Shown here in pieces: positions 1 to 8,781 of a DNA stretch of 64,000 nucleotides; the stretch's first letter is position 1; each line of letters starts with the position of its first letter. The notes beneath the pieces are model-generated. The model had not been told where the DNA came from. It saw only the letters and a program-made list of their open reading frames with translations, and ran no database searches. A program made the translations under genes and the position numbers. The stretch lies in the NCBI RefSeq assembly GCF_052056915.1, contig NZ_CP195119.1, positions 2,542,001-2,606,000 on the forward strand, in the 5' to 3' direction. The DNA comes from MTP4 sp052056915. GTDB lineage: Archaea; Halobacteriota; Methanosarcinia; Methanosarcinales; Methanosarcinaceae.

Positions 1-56
1 TACCCATCTTTTAAAAAATAAAATTTCTGTGTGGGATATAGTGTGGGCTATACCAT

Positions 57-230
57 CTTCCTCCCCCTTCTTCCTCCCCCTTCTTTCTCCCCCTTCTTTC
101 TTCTCTCCTCTTTTCTCTTTTTATTTACCCCTTCCTTCCTCTATCTTTTTGCCTCCTTCTTTTCTCTTTTTCCTCTCCTCCTTTCTCTTTTTCTTCTCTT
201 TCTCTCTTCCTTCCTCTCATTTTTGGGGCC
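57..230. other. Near-homopyrimidine tract upstream of hisG
   Basis: About 170 bases are almost entirely C and T on the + strand, with only a handful of purines. No believable gene lies in bases 1-367; reading frames across the tract give only low-complexity S/F/L/P strings. Pyrimidine-rich stretches also follow several + strand stop codons in this window, for example after 22857 and 63426. The tract could therefore be the U-rich termination zone of a gene that ends left of the window. That role is inference. Confidence 0.6.
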
Positions 231-254
231 AGCTTATTTTCAGGAAACTCCACC

Positions 255-278
255 GTGAAATCTATATTATAAAAGAAT
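255..278 (+). promoter_or_regulatory. Possible TATA region of hisG
   Basis: An AT-rich box (tatattataaaag) follows the pyrimidine tract about 95-105 bases before the hisG start. It would give an untranslated leader of roughly 70 bases. This is a sequence-pattern guess only. Confidence 0.3.
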
Positions 279-367
279 GTTTTGGATAAACGTTTTATAC
301 GGATGAGCATAACCTGTGTAACAATTCCCAGTAGAGTACATCCGAGTACTACCAGAGGACATAGCAG

Positions 368-1234
368 ATGATTCGCATTGCAATACCCAATAAGGGTCGC
401 CTTCACGATCCCACCACCTCGATTTTCAGTGATGCGGGGCTTCCCATCAGTGGGGGAGCTAGCCGGAAACTTTTCGCAAAAACCATAGATCCCGAAATCA
501 GCATTCTTTTCGCAAGGGCCGCAGATATCCCCGAGTACGTACAGGACGGGGCCGCAGACGTCGGAATCACAGGCATGGACCTGATTACGGAATGCGGGGC
601 GGACGTCGAGACCCTGCTTGACCTTAAATTCGGAAGGGCAACCCTGGTCCTGGCCGTGCCCGAAGATTCGGAGGTCGAAAAACCCGAAGACCTGGAGGGC
701 AAAAAAGTCGCAACCGAGTTCCCGGGAATTACGGCCCAGTATTTTGAAAAGCTCGGTATAAACGTTGAGGTCATAAAGGTCAGCGGAGCCTGTGAAATGA
801 CTCCTCATGTCGGGATTGCCGATGCCATCGTGGACATCTCAAGTTCCGGGACCACCCTCATGATCAACCGCTTGAAGGTAATTGACAGGGCTTTTTCTTC
901 CTCCGTCTACCTGATTGCAAACAGGGAGAGCCTCAGGACAAAGGAAAAGATCCTGGACATCAAGACCGCACTTGAAAGCGTTCTCAACGCAAAGGAAAAG
1001 CGCTACCTTATGATGAACGTTCCCGAAAATTCCCTTGAAGCCGTAAAACAGGTCCTTCCCGGGATGTCGGGCCCCACGGTCATGAAGGTTGAATCCAGCA
1101 AGTCTCAGGAAGAACCAATCCTTGCCGTACATGCCGTTGTGGACGCGGACCTGATCTTCACCATCGTAAACAAGTTGAAAAAGGTCGGAGCAAGGGATGT
1201 CCTTGTAGTGCCCATTGAAAGGATCATGCCCTGA
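368..1234 (+). CDS. hisG: ATP phosphoribosyltransferase, long form (HisG)
   Basis: First enzyme of histidine synthesis: it joins ATP and PRPP to give phosphoribosyl-ATP in the cytoplasm. The 288-residue length fits the long HisG form. The N-terminus (IRIAIPNKGRL) and the DVGITGMD segment near residue 64 are typical. The PRPP-binding loop with SSSGTTL lies near residues 158-164. From about residue 208 a C-terminal domain (ending in VLVVPIERI) matches the regulatory domain that carries histidine feedback in long HisG and removes the need for HisZ. A GAGG ribosome site sits about 11 bases before the ATG. hisA follows after a short gap, so the two are probably cotranscribed. Confidence 0.95.
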   Translation: MIRIAIPNKGRLHDPTTSIFSDAGLPISGGASRKLFAKTIDPEISILFARAADIPEYVQDGAADVGITGMDLITECGADVETLLDLKFGRATLVLAVPEDSEVEKPEDLEGKKVATEFPGITAQYFEKLGINVEVIKVSGACEMTPHVGIADAIVDISSSGTTLMINRLKVIDRAFSSSVYLIANRESLRTKEKILDIKTALESVLNAKEKRYLMMNVPENSLEAVKQVLPGMSGPTVMKVESSKSQEEPILAVHAVVDADLIFTIVNKLKKVGARDVLVVPIERIMP

Positions 1235-1302
1235 AAAGCCTGGAGTTTTCAGGCTTAAATTCCCAATTTATCTTGCAATTTATCTTGAAGAGGTGGAATG
1301 CC

Positions 1303-2037
1303 GTGACTTTTGAAGTAATCCCCGCCGTGGACATGAAAGGCGGAAAATGTGTGCAGCTGGTGCAGGGAGTCCCGGGTAGCGAGATCGTATCCCTGGACGA
1401 CCCCCTGGCAGTTGCCCTTGAATGGGTCGGGCAGGGGGCAAAGACCCTGCACCTGGTGGACCTGGACGGGGCGATTGAAGGGGAGCGCAAGAATGCCCCT
1501 GTTATAGAAAAGATCGTAGATGCCTGTCGGGAAAATGGGGTCCGCATCCAGGTCGGCGGAGGGATCCGGAGTTTTGACGACGCGGCAGCCCTCCTCAAAC
1601 TCGGGGTTTACAGGGTTATCCTCGGAACCGCAGCTATCCGGGACCCCGAACTTGTGAAACAGCTTTCCGATGCTTTCGGGATTGAACACATAAACGTTGC
1701 CCTGGACGCAAAGAACGGAAAAATCTCGATCAAAGGCTGGACCGAGGAATCCGAACATACTCCCGTGGACATGGGCAGGAAGTTCGAAGACCTGGGGGCA
1801 GGCAGCCTGCTTTTCACGAACATCGATTCCGAAGGCCTGATGCAGGGCGTAAATCCCGTCCCCACAAAGGAACTTGTAGATTCCGTCAGCATCCCCGTGA
1901 TCGCTTCCGGTGGGGTCAGTTCCCTTGCCGACCTGAATGTCCTGAAGCAGACCGGGGCCGCAGGGGTAGTTGTCGGAAGTGCCCTTTACACCGGCAGGTT
2001 TACCCTTGAAGAAGCAATCGAGGCGGCAAAGGACTGA
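1303..2037 (+). CDS. hisA: Phosphoribosyl-formimino-AICAR ribotide isomerase (HisA)
   Basis: Catalyses the fourth step of histidine synthesis, the Amadori isomerisation of ProFAR to PRFAR, in a TIM barrel. Counting from the chosen GTG, Asp10 (PAVDMKGG) and Asp135 (VALDAKNG) are in the positions of the two catalytic aspartates. Phosphate-binding loops are visible (QVGGGIR, IASGGVSS and VVGSALY). I chose GTG 1303 because a GAGGTGG ribosome site lies 6 bases upstream; the frame stays open to a TTG at 1273 without a comparable site. The length, 244 residues, is normal. It lies 69 bases after hisG on the same strand. Confidence 0.94.
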   Translation: MTFEVIPAVDMKGGKCVQLVQGVPGSEIVSLDDPLAVALEWVGQGAKTLHLVDLDGAIEGERKNAPVIEKIVDACRENGVRIQVGGGIRSFDDAAALLKLGVYRVILGTAAIRDPELVKQLSDAFGIEHINVALDAKNGKISIKGWTEESEHTPVDMGRKFEDLGAGSLLFTNIDSEGLMQGVNPVPTKELVDSVSIPVIASGGVSSLADLNVLKQTGAAGVVVGSALYTGRFTLEEAIEAAKD

Positions 2038-2049
2038 TCAGTTGCTTGC

Positions 2050-2090
2050 TTGATTTCTTGATTTCTTGATTTCTTGATCTCCTGATCTCC
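2050..2090 (+). repeat. Short 9-bp tandem repeat between hisA and hisB
   Basis: A 9-base unit close to ttgatttct occurs about three times exactly and then twice in degenerate form. It fills the gap just after hisA. No function is evident. Confidence 0.6.
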
Positions 2091-2176
2091 AATGAAATGC
2101 CGCAGCTCTGATACCGCAACTTCCCCGGGTGACCGGGGTAAAGTATTTAAGAAATTTAAAAGAGATAGGGTGCTAT

Positions 2177-2752
2177 ATGAGGACTGCTAGAATTTCCCGT
2201 AAAACAAAGGAAACCGATATCCAGCTTGAGCTCGACCTGGATGGGTCGGGGCTTGCTGAGGTAAGCACGGGTATCGGGTTTTTTGACCACATGCTGACTT
2301 CCTTTGCAAGACACTCGGGCATCGACCTTAAACTGCACGCCGAAGGCGATCTCCATGTGGACGAGCACCACCTGGTAGAGGACACGGCTATAGTCCTCGG
2401 CAAGGCTCTTTCCGATGCCCTGGGGGACATGGCCGGGATTGCCCGCTTCGGGGAAGCCAGGATACCAATGGACGAAGCCCTTGCAGAAGTTGCCCTGGAC
2501 GTAGGGGGGCGCAGTTACCTTGTCCTGAAAGCCAAATTTGAAAGCCCTAAGGTTGGACGGTTAGGCACCCAGCTGGTAAAGCATTTCTTCGAGACCCTGG
2601 CTTCTAATGCAAAAATAACCGTACATGCCAGCGTCTACGGGGAAAACGACCACCACAAAATCGAAGCTCTCTTCAAAGCCTTTGCCTATGCCCTTAAAAG
2701 GGCCGTAAAAATCGAAGGTGAGAGCATAAAGAGCACGAAAGGCGTGCTCTGA
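2177..2752 (+). CDS. hisB: Imidazoleglycerol-phosphate dehydratase (HisB)
   Basis: Dehydrates imidazoleglycerol phosphate to imidazoleacetol phosphate in histidine synthesis. The 191-residue protein is the monofunctional archaeal type, without a phosphatase domain. The metal-binding histidine clusters are plain: FFDHMLTSFARHSG near residue 35, DEHHLVEDTA near residue 60, and a second half copy ending ENDHHKIEALFKA. The start at 2177 is preferred because it begins with the usual MRTARISRKT and has a GGGTG site 5 bases upstream. The frame extends upstream to 2129 without such support. It follows hisG and hisA on the same strand. Confidence 0.95.
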   Translation: MRTARISRKTKETDIQLELDLDGSGLAEVSTGIGFFDHMLTSFARHSGIDLKLHAEGDLHVDEHHLVEDTAIVLGKALSDALGDMAGIARFGEARIPMDEALAEVALDVGGRSYLVLKAKFESPKVGRLGTQLVKHFFETLASNAKITVHASVYGENDHHKIEALFKAFAYALKRAVKIEGESIKSTKGVL

Positions 2753-2814
2753 ACCTTAATTTTTACTCTTTTCTTTTTCCATTTGATTCTGTTTTTGTTA
2801 GATTGCAACCCAGC

Positions 2815-3579
2815 TTAAACCTTTACTCGCCACTCGTTGGCAAAGGCCAGCATTGATTCCTTTTTGAGCTGCCCTACAAGCCCCATATTTGCGTTTTTCG
2901 CAGCCTCAACTCCCGAATCGAAAGGCATGGCTTTTGTAACTACAAGGGGGATGCCTGCCCTTACAGCTTTCATTACCATGTACTCCGGCTGCCTGCCTGT
3001 GGAAAGAAGGTACATCTCCGTGAGTGGAAGCCTGTTCAGGAGGGCATATCCTATCGCTTTGTCAACGGCGTTGTGCCTGCCCACGTCCACGACCTGGAAA
3101 ACGAGTTTCCCATCCCGGTCAACAAGGGCTGCGAGGTGCGTCCCCCGGGTGACTTTGTAGGTTTCGGATGTAAGGTATTCCAGCCCTGCAAAGATTGCTT
3201 TTATCCCGAAAACCGCTTCCGAACTAACAAACGCTTCTTTCTTACTTTCCAGCCGCCTTACTTCGGGGTTGAAAGTCTTTATTTCTACCCTGTTTCCCTC
3301 AACCGTAATTTCGGCTATCTCTTCAAAACCAAGGATCCCTTCGGAGATCATGTGTCCTGCCGCAAGTTCCTTGAAATGGGCAGGTGAGGCTAAAAGTGTC
3401 GTAAAGCGTTTGCCGTTTAAAAAAAGCTCTACAGGGCATTCCCTTGCGAGCAATACCTCTGTATTTTCTGCCCTGCCGTCGGGATAGATTCTTTTTGCAG
3501 GGTAAGGAGTGGTGTATTTTTCAGGCATATGGATCTTTTTTCCTGTATCCTCTGTATATGGGCGTAAAAATGCGTCCAT
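2815..3579 (-). CDS. FdhD-like sulfurtransferase lacking the CxxC motif
   Basis: FdhD proteins carry sulfur from a cysteine desulfurase to bis-MGD molybdenum or tungsten cofactors. This 254-residue protein has the family core: ARECPVELFLNG near residue 46, AAGHMISEGIL near 73, GTHLAAL near 146 and the signature DVGRHNAVDKAIG near 165. The catalytic CxxC of classical FdhD is expected near residues 118-126, but the segment reads SSEAVFG. The only cysteine in the protein is Cys48. In a methanogen without formate growth the natural client would be formylmethanofuran dehydrogenase; this is inference. It is convergent with hisB. The start could also be the Met at residue 18. A clade without cysteine or with a changed function is possible. 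Confidence 0.8.
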   Translation of the reverse strand: MDAFLRPYTEDTGKKIHMPEKYTTPYPAKRIYPDGRAENTEVLLARECPVELFLNGKRFTTLLASPAHFKELAAGHMISEGILGFEEIAEITVEGNRVEIKTFNPEVRRLESKKEAFVSSEAVFGIKAIFAGLEYLTSETYKVTRGTHLAALVDRDGKLVFQVVDVGRHNAVDKAIGYALLNRLPLTEMYLLSTGRQPEYMVMKAVRAGIPLVVTKAMPFDSGVEAAKNANMGLVGQLKKESMLAFANEWRVKV

Positions 3580-3597
3580 ATGCCTTTTTCTTTTCCG

Positions 3598-5010
3598 TTA
3601 GTTCAGGCGGACTGCAAGGTAATCTATCTTTATATATTTGTTCTTTCCGACTTGGTTAATTTTCAAATTGAATGTCAGTTTTGAGGGGTCTGTTATATTG
3701 ACGGTAGTTGTTTCGTTGTATAAATTCCAATCGTTTTTATTGCCACTCAGGAAATCAAGAGTTTTTTCCGTTACATTCATGGTTCCTGACGGGGAATTAT
3801 AGTTGCGGTGATAAATCATTCGAATCGTTGCTGATGTGGGTTTGGATTCGAATTTCGTGTAACCGTCAATACTGAATGTTAGTTCTAGTGGTTTGTCAAG
3901 CTCATATAAGAATTCATAATTAGGGTTGTAGGAAGAGCCTAGATCCTCATCTTCATCCGTGATATCTAATGAAAAGTCTGCTCCTGCGTCGTACTCCTCA
4001 AAGGATGATATGTCCACTCCAATACCGGCTCCATTATCGGATACTTTGTTGAAGTTATACCACTTGCCCAGTTTCATGACGGTGTCTCCCGTCAGGATTC
4101 CCCCTCCTCCAAGTTCCGCATGGAGTATGGTTTCATTGACGTAGAGCCTGTCCAGTTTGTTGAAAGAGAAATACACGTAATCGGAGTTCGGGATGGATTC
4201 GATGGTGTAATCAGTGTTGTATTCAAGCCCTGCCTCTTTTGCCGTATCGTTAAGATAAGTTGCCCAGGCATCCGTATAGCGGGTGAAAATGGTCAGGTTG
4301 AAATATTCTACATCCCCGTAGTCGTGACTGTCGAGAACGGGGTTTATTGAGCAGCCGGTAAGACGTATAGCGGTGAAGGTGCTGGATGAGATTGATGCAG
4401 GTTCTCCGGTAAGGTTAATGGTATTAATTGTAACTGTATAATTTCCGCTTGTATCATTTTCCTGTATGCTGAATAAAGGGTTGCGCTTCATCTGGGAATT
4501 ATTTCCCTGGGCAAGGATGAGGGCTCCGTTCTCATACCTGAAAACCTGATCCGGGTATTGCCTGTTTTCTGAATAATATGTGATGCCTCCGCATTTAACC
4601 GGGTAAGGGAGTGTAGTATGATTTGAAAGGGCTACAATCATTGTACACCCTTCGGTATTTACTGTGAGCTTGCCGTTAGATTTCGAGGGCTCGAATACCG
4701 GGATTTCCCCCCCTCCCATGCCGAAAGGAACAGTTGCTGAAAGCCCATATGGATAATTGGCATCCGCCTCCATGAAGCGGGTAAATATGTCTCCCCTGGT
4801 CTTTACTTCCTCCATATTGCTCCAAGCATCATAGCTATAATCTCTTTCTGCATCAATTTTCCATTCCGGGACATGGTTTAGTTTGACCACGGAGATTATA
4901 GTGAATGCAAGTCCCAAAAGAAGCACAGCTGCAACTGCGGTTAAGGCTGCAGATTCTGATTTGAATAGGCTTTTCTGAGCCACTTCTTTTCTTTTCGTTT
5001 CCTGGTTCAT
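3598..5010 (-). CDS. Large pilin-like surface protein, family A, with extra C-terminal domain
   Basis: A 470-residue predicted surface protein. A basic N-terminus with SESAALTA precedes one hydrophobic helix (residues about 24-44), as in archaeal class III signal peptides cut by PibD/EppA. After the helix comes VPEWKIDAERDYSYDAWSNM and, near residue 97, FGMGGGEIP. Both are shared with the proteins at 5140-6102 and 9310-10218. Unlike those, it ends in a further domain finishing IKIDYLAVRLN, which resembles the C-termini of the family B proteins nearby. The ectodomain is rich in Asn, Thr and Tyr with many NxS/T sites. It is the last gene of the minus-strand island. I see no clear ribosome site at the start. 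The exact function is unknown. Confidence 0.75.
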   Translation of the reverse strand: MNQETKRKEVAQKSLFKSESAALTAVAAVLLLGLAFTIISVVKLNHVPEWKIDAERDYSYDAWSNMEEVKTRGDIFTRFMEADANYPYGLSATVPFGMGGGEIPVFEPSKSNGKLTVNTEGCTMIVALSNHTTLPYPVKCGGITYYSENRQYPDQVFRYENGALILAQGNNSQMKRNPLFSIQENDTSGNYTVTINTINLTGEPASISSSTFTAIRLTGCSINPVLDSHDYGDVEYFNLTIFTRYTDAWATYLNDTAKEAGLEYNTDYTIESIPNSDYVYFSFNKLDRLYVNETILHAELGGGGILTGDTVMKLGKWYNFNKVSDNGAGIGVDISSFEEYDAGADFSLDITDEDEDLGSSYNPNYEFLYELDKPLELTFSIDGYTKFESKPTSATIRMIYHRNYNSPSGTMNVTEKTLDFLSGNKNDWNLYNETTTVNITDPSKLTFNLKINQVGKNKYIKIDYLAVRLN

Positions 5011-5139
5011 AATGATGCAAAGTGAGCATGTTTCGATCCTGAACTACAGAATTATCCAAGTCAGGATTCTCTCTTATTTGCTCTTTGATTTCTTTTAATT
5101 TTCATTTTCCGGATGAACTGCCATTTCAGAAATTTCAGT

Positions 5140-6102
5140 TTATATTCCTATTCCCGGTTCTGCCTTGATTTCTGTCTTACTCAGCTGAATCCTTTTCAGT
5201 TTCTCTCCACATGGTGATGTCCCATTTAAATCCACAGGAGTTGGGAAGGTTAAAATGACGCTGCTATTTGTTTGTTCTAGTTTATAATCTTCTATCTTTG
5301 CATCTGCCATCGTTTCACCGAGGTACAGATACCAGGCATCAGGATGAGTAGTGTCCACCTTTAATTTGAAGTAGTCTATGCTTCCGAAACTATCCTTGTC
5401 GCTGTCATAGAGGGATTCAAAATCACGGCTAGTAAGGCGGAGAGAGCATCCTGTATTTGATGAAATGACGTCTGGGGGTGCATATGTTTTTTTGTAGATT
5501 TCTACCGCGTTTATTGAAACCAGGTACTCGTTTGCTGATTCTCTGGAGAAACGGATCGAAGGATAAAGCATCATAGAAGACTGTTCCCCCTGGGAAAGGA
5601 TCAAAGCTCCTCCTTCGTATATGAAGTTCTGGTCCACATAATACCTGTTTTGTGAACTGTAGCTTACAGTGCCACACCTGATTTCGTGTGTGTCGGAATC
5701 ACTGCCGTTTTCTGTAATTACAGTCATTGTACAGTCGTCCTTGTTTACCGAAAGAGTCCCGCTGGACTTTATTGATCCTACAAGCGGTAGATCCCCTCCT
5801 CCCATATGGAAAGGTACGCTCATAGTAACTTCAGTATTTGAGGAATCCGGTTCTGATGCCAGGACTATGGTCATTAAGTCGATTTTTGATTTTAGTTCTG
5901 TCATATCCTCCCAGACATCATTCATGTGGGAATATTCCGCATCGTTCTTCCACTCCGGGATGTAGCCAAGCCTGACTACAGAGAACACGGTAACGATAAT
6001 CGCCAGCAGCAATACTGCTCCCACAACGGTTGATGATGCCGACTCGGAACGGAGAAAAAAGGGCTTGTTTATCTGTGAACTTTTTGGATTCTTCTCTCTC
6101 AT
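5140..6102 (-). CDS. Pilin-like surface protein, family A
   Basis: A 320-residue paralogue of the proteins at 3598-5010 and 9310-10218. The N-terminus has a charged leader, then SESASSTVVG and one hydrophobic helix (about residues 21-42). GYIPEWKNDAEYSHMNDVW and FHMGGGDLPL follow, and are the family signature here. The rest is a beta-rich, glycosylation-prone ectodomain ending EIKAEPGIGI. No second membrane segment or enzyme motif is visible. By analogy with type IV pilus systems it may be a minor pilin or pseudopilin exported by the ATPase and platform encoded at 12288-16355. It lies 40 bases downstream of the family B gene ending at 6143, so it is probably in the same transcript. Confidence 0.75.
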   Translation of the reverse strand: MREKNPKSSQINKPFFLRSESASSTVVGAVLLLAIIVTVFSVVRLGYIPEWKNDAEYSHMNDVWEDMTELKSKIDLMTIVLASEPDSSNTEVTMSVPFHMGGGDLPLVGSIKSSGTLSVNKDDCTMTVITENGSDSDTHEIRCGTVSYSSQNRYYVDQNFIYEGGALILSQGEQSSMMLYPSIRFSRESANEYLVSINAVEIYKKTYAPPDVISSNTGCSLRLTSRDFESLYDSDKDSFGSIDYFKLKVDTTHPDAWYLYLGETMADAKIEDYKLEQTNSSVILTFPTPVDLNGTSPCGEKLKRIQLSKTEIKAEPGIGI

Positions 6103-6142
6103 CTATCTTCAAACTCCCTCATTATTATGCCCTTTTTATTAT

Positions 6143-7120
6143 TTAATACTCCAGATGTATACCTATAAAATCAACATCAACTATTTTTTTGCTTTCATTG
6201 GCAGCGATCCCATACCCTGATATCTTGACCTTGAGCATTTCCAGTTCTGTGGTGTTTACGTATTTAGTTATATGATAGGGCTCAAGTTCTGTATCACACT
6301 CTGAAAAAGTGTTATAGAATGGGACGGGATCATCTATCGTGGTCCATTGAGATCCATTATGGATTTCCAGTTTCAGATTTGCACTGTTGTCATGTACTCT
6401 ATAGACGATTTTCAGGAGAACTTCGGCAAATGATGTATTTTCTGGAATGTCCAGATCCTCTGCATCTAAGCCAAAAGTAAAGTTTTCGTATATCCATTCA
6501 TTTTTTATGGCGTCCTCTTCTGTGTAATAGCCATCGTTGATTTCATGGACTAAATACGTATCCAGATCTTCTCCCGTGGAATTAGATATGCTTCCATCAG
6601 GATGAGGGGTTATCCAGTAAGGCAAATCCCCTAACCCTCCCCAGAGTACTGTCTTTTGAATCACCTGGCTGGACGCCGTGTGCACGAAGTAGAAATTAAT
6701 GGGATCTTCATCTGTGATATTAAGTTTACTGCGAGGGTCGATTTCGATGTAATCTCCGAGCATAAAGATATCGTCATTGGACAGGTTGCCTTTGGGATTA
6801 AAGACTTCGAAAGCAGGGTCAGACACATCGAATTCTGCTTGCTCCCCGCCAACTTCGAGTATTATCGTAATGTCTTCAAGTTCGATAGACTCTCCCCCAC
6901 TGTGGAAGATCTGCACTTTATCTTTTGACGTGTCAATGTTTTCCTGCAGGTTAGTATGCGGTGTATGCGGAGGGTCCATTGCTCCGCCCTCTGAAAATAC
7001 GGCAAGCGATATTGCAGAAAAGGCAAGTACCACTATCGCTATCATGAGAACCGCCCCTATTATCTCCGAAACTGCCAGGCAGTCCTGGGCAAGTTTCTTG
7101 CGCTTTTTGTTCCCCTCCAC
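6143..7120 (-). CDS. Pilin-like surface protein, family B, with C-terminal domain
   Basis: A 325-residue protein with an archaeal type IV pilin N-terminus: basic leader, LAVSEIIGAVLMIAIVV and a single helix to about residue 45. Next comes a conserved segment, DPPHTPHTNLQENIDTSKDK, then FHSGGE. The first part (to about 165) matches the protein at 7390-7872. The C-terminal part (from about 200: YENFTFG, KIVYRVHDNS, ending VDVDFIGIHLEY) matches those of 10249-11202 and 11288-12265. The start is GTG, with GAGGGTGA 7 bases before it. The upstream 70 bases resemble those before 7872, so gene and leader seem to have been duplicated together. Confidence 0.77.
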   Translation of the reverse strand: MEGNKKRKKLAQDCLAVSEIIGAVLMIAIVVLAFSAISLAVFSEGGAMDPPHTPHTNLQENIDTSKDKVQIFHSGGESIELEDITIILEVGGEQAEFDVSDPAFEVFNPKGNLSNDDIFMLGDYIEIDPRSKLNITDEDPINFYFVHTASSQVIQKTVLWGGLGDLPYWITPHPDGSISNSTGEDLDTYLVHEINDGYYTEEDAIKNEWIYENFTFGLDAEDLDIPENTSFAEVLLKIVYRVHDNSANLKLEIHNGSQWTTIDDPVPFYNTFSECDTELEPYHITKYVNTTELEMLKVKISGYGIAANESKKIVDVDFIGIHLEY

Positions 7121-7389
7121 TGAACAATCACCCTCGGAAAAATCATGTCCCGACTTCTTACATTGTTTTTTATAGAATATTAATTTGACTGTTGAATGGT
7201 CTTTTTTAATAACAAGGAATTTTTAATGCATTTTCCTTAAAATTTATTCCCTCATAATTATCAATTTATGGAGCATCTGTAGCAATGAATTAAAATCCAC
7301 ACTTATATTATTATTTATAGGTTATTATCTTTGCTATTAAATAATCTCTTAAAAATAGCAAGGTATTTTTAATAATTCTCTTCCTTTCC

Positions 7390-7872
7390 TCAGAGTATTG
7401 CCTTATGGACTACCTGGCTGGACTTTGTGTACACGAAGTAGAGGTTGGCTTCATTTGTGATATTCACATTACTGCTACTGGCGTTGATTACGATGTAATC
7501 TCCGAGCGTAAATACGTCATCAGAGGAAAGCTTGTTGCCCCGGGGGTCAAAAACTTCGACATCAGGGTCAGACATATTAAATTCTGCTTGCTGCCCGTCA
7601 GCGTCGTTGAGTGTTATCTTGATATATCTTATATCGATAGCCTCTCCCCCGCTGTGAAAGATCTGCACGGTATCAGTACCCGTGTCGATGGTTTCCTGCA
7701 GGTCGGTACGCGGCGTATGCGGGGGGTTCATGGCTCCCCCGTCTGAAAATACGGCGAGTGATATTGAAGAAAAGGCAAGTACCACTATTGCGACCATCAA
7801 GACCTGCCCTATCAGTTCCGAAACTGCCCTACAGTCCTCAGTCAGTTTCCTGCGGTTTTTATTCCCCTCCAC
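7390..7872 (-). pseudogene. Truncated family B pilin paralogue (C-terminal domain lost)
   Basis: A 160-residue copy of the N-terminal half of the protein at 6143-7120: pilin helix AVSELIGQVLMVAIVV, then MNPPHTPRTDLQETIDT and FHSGGE. The two genes align closely up to the codons for K-x-x-L, where the longer copy continues with TGG (Trp) and this one has TGA. Past the stop this gene keeps only a few matching bases before AT-rich DNA, so the C-terminal domain is gone and not merely out of frame. The start is GTG with GAAGGTGA upstream, as in its twin. It may be a decayed copy, or it may still make a short pilin, since the helix and first domain are intact. Confidence 0.6.
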
Positions 7873-8296
7873 TGAACAGTCACCTTCTATAAATTTGTCC
7901 TTCCACTTCTTATAATGTTGTTAATCAAATATTAATCTGACCGTAAAAGAAATTTCGGAAGATTTATTTATTTGTTTCGATATGTCTTCCAAAAAATATA
8001 TCTACGTTGAATGCTAAATAACGTTTGGGAGTTTGCAGCAAAAGTATATATATAAATGACAAACAACATAAAGTGCAGTTACTTAAAAATATAATTGTGC
8101 AGTATTTAAATTCGCTCGTTAATGCGAATTCCGGCTTGGGGCCTGTTGCAAAATAGCCGATGTAATTTATCATTCGTTGTAACTTCGATTGAGGGTCAAG
8201 ATCATAAAAATCAACGCTTTCAATCGAAGATTTACTTCGTTTATCTTGTGACGACTCCTTACTGTCTGAAATGCATTAACAGCAGGAGGGATATAT
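7873..8296. promoter_or_regulatory. Divergent intergenic region between pilin genes
   Basis: These 424 AT-rich bases separate the minus-strand gene ending its upstream side at 7872 from the + strand pilin at 8297. TATA-like runs occur (agtatatatataaatgac at about 8042), but none can be assigned firmly. A strong ribosome site, GGAGGG at 8285-8290, stands 6 bases before the pilin ATG. The part next to 7872 resembles 7121-7190. Confidence 0.4.
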
Positions 8297-8752
8297 ATGG
8301 ACTTAAAGAACATTTTCAAGAAAGACGACGCAGTGTCCCCGGTTATCGGTGTCGTGCTGATGGTTGCAATCACCGTCATCCTCGCCGCTGCAATCGGTTC
8401 GTCCGTTTTCGGCCAGGGACCTTCAGAATCCGCACCGCAGGCGAACGTTGATATTATTGTAGTCGATAACGAACACATAAAGCTTGAGCACCTTGGTGGG
8501 GACACAATTGTTGTCAATGACAATTCTACAACAAGGATTATGATCGCAAATGAGTCCGCAGGCACTTCGGAGATTAACATCTCTCAGTTTGATAACGATT
8601 ACTTCGATGTTGGGGAGACGCAGGTTCTTAACCTCTCGACAGGGAATGGCACAAATTTCAATTTGGCTCAGTCTAACGGTGAGTTCGTTACCGTCAAGAT
8701 CGTTGATGTCAAGACCAAGCAGCTCATCGCTGACAAGGAACTGAGATTCTAA
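8297..8752 (+). CDS. Archaeal type IV pilin (small, probably major subunit)
   Basis: A 151-residue structural pilin. The N-terminus is MDLKNIFKKDDAVSPVIGVV and then a hydrophobic helix to about residue 36, matching the archaeal type IV pilin N-terminal family. The charged leader before DAVSP would be removed by a prepilin peptidase such as PibD/EppA. The ectodomain is a compact beta-rich fold ending QLIADKELRF, much smaller than those of its neighbours. It is the only + strand gene in the island. It has its own strong ribosome site and is followed within 15 bases by a good hairpin terminator. A separate, strong transcription unit suggests the major subunit of the filament; that is inference. 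Confidence 0.85.
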   Translation: MDLKNIFKKDDAVSPVIGVVLMVAITVILAAAIGSSVFGQGPSESAPQANVDIIVVDNEHIKLEHLGGDTIVVNDNSTTRIMIANESAGTSEINISQFDNDYFDVGETQVLNLSTGNGTNFNLAQSNGEFVTVKIVDVKTKQLIADKELRF

Positions 8753-8762
8753 GCACAATATC

Positions 8763-8781
8763 AAGCACCTTACAGGTGCTT
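8763..8781 (+). terminator. Hairpin terminator after the small pilin
   Basis: A perfect 8-bp stem (aagcacct / aggtgctt) with a 3-base loop is followed by a run of T. It begins 11 bases after the pilin stop codon. Confidence 0.8.

Noticed and set aside
125..808. A 227-codon frame opposite hisG
   Set aside because: It lies antisense to an unmistakable HisG and ends in low-complexity Arg/Glu from the pyrimidine tract.
7390..7392. Read-through or recoding of the TGA in the short pilin
   Set aside because: The DNA beyond the stop does not resemble the missing domain and meets another stop within a few codons, so recoding would gain nothing.
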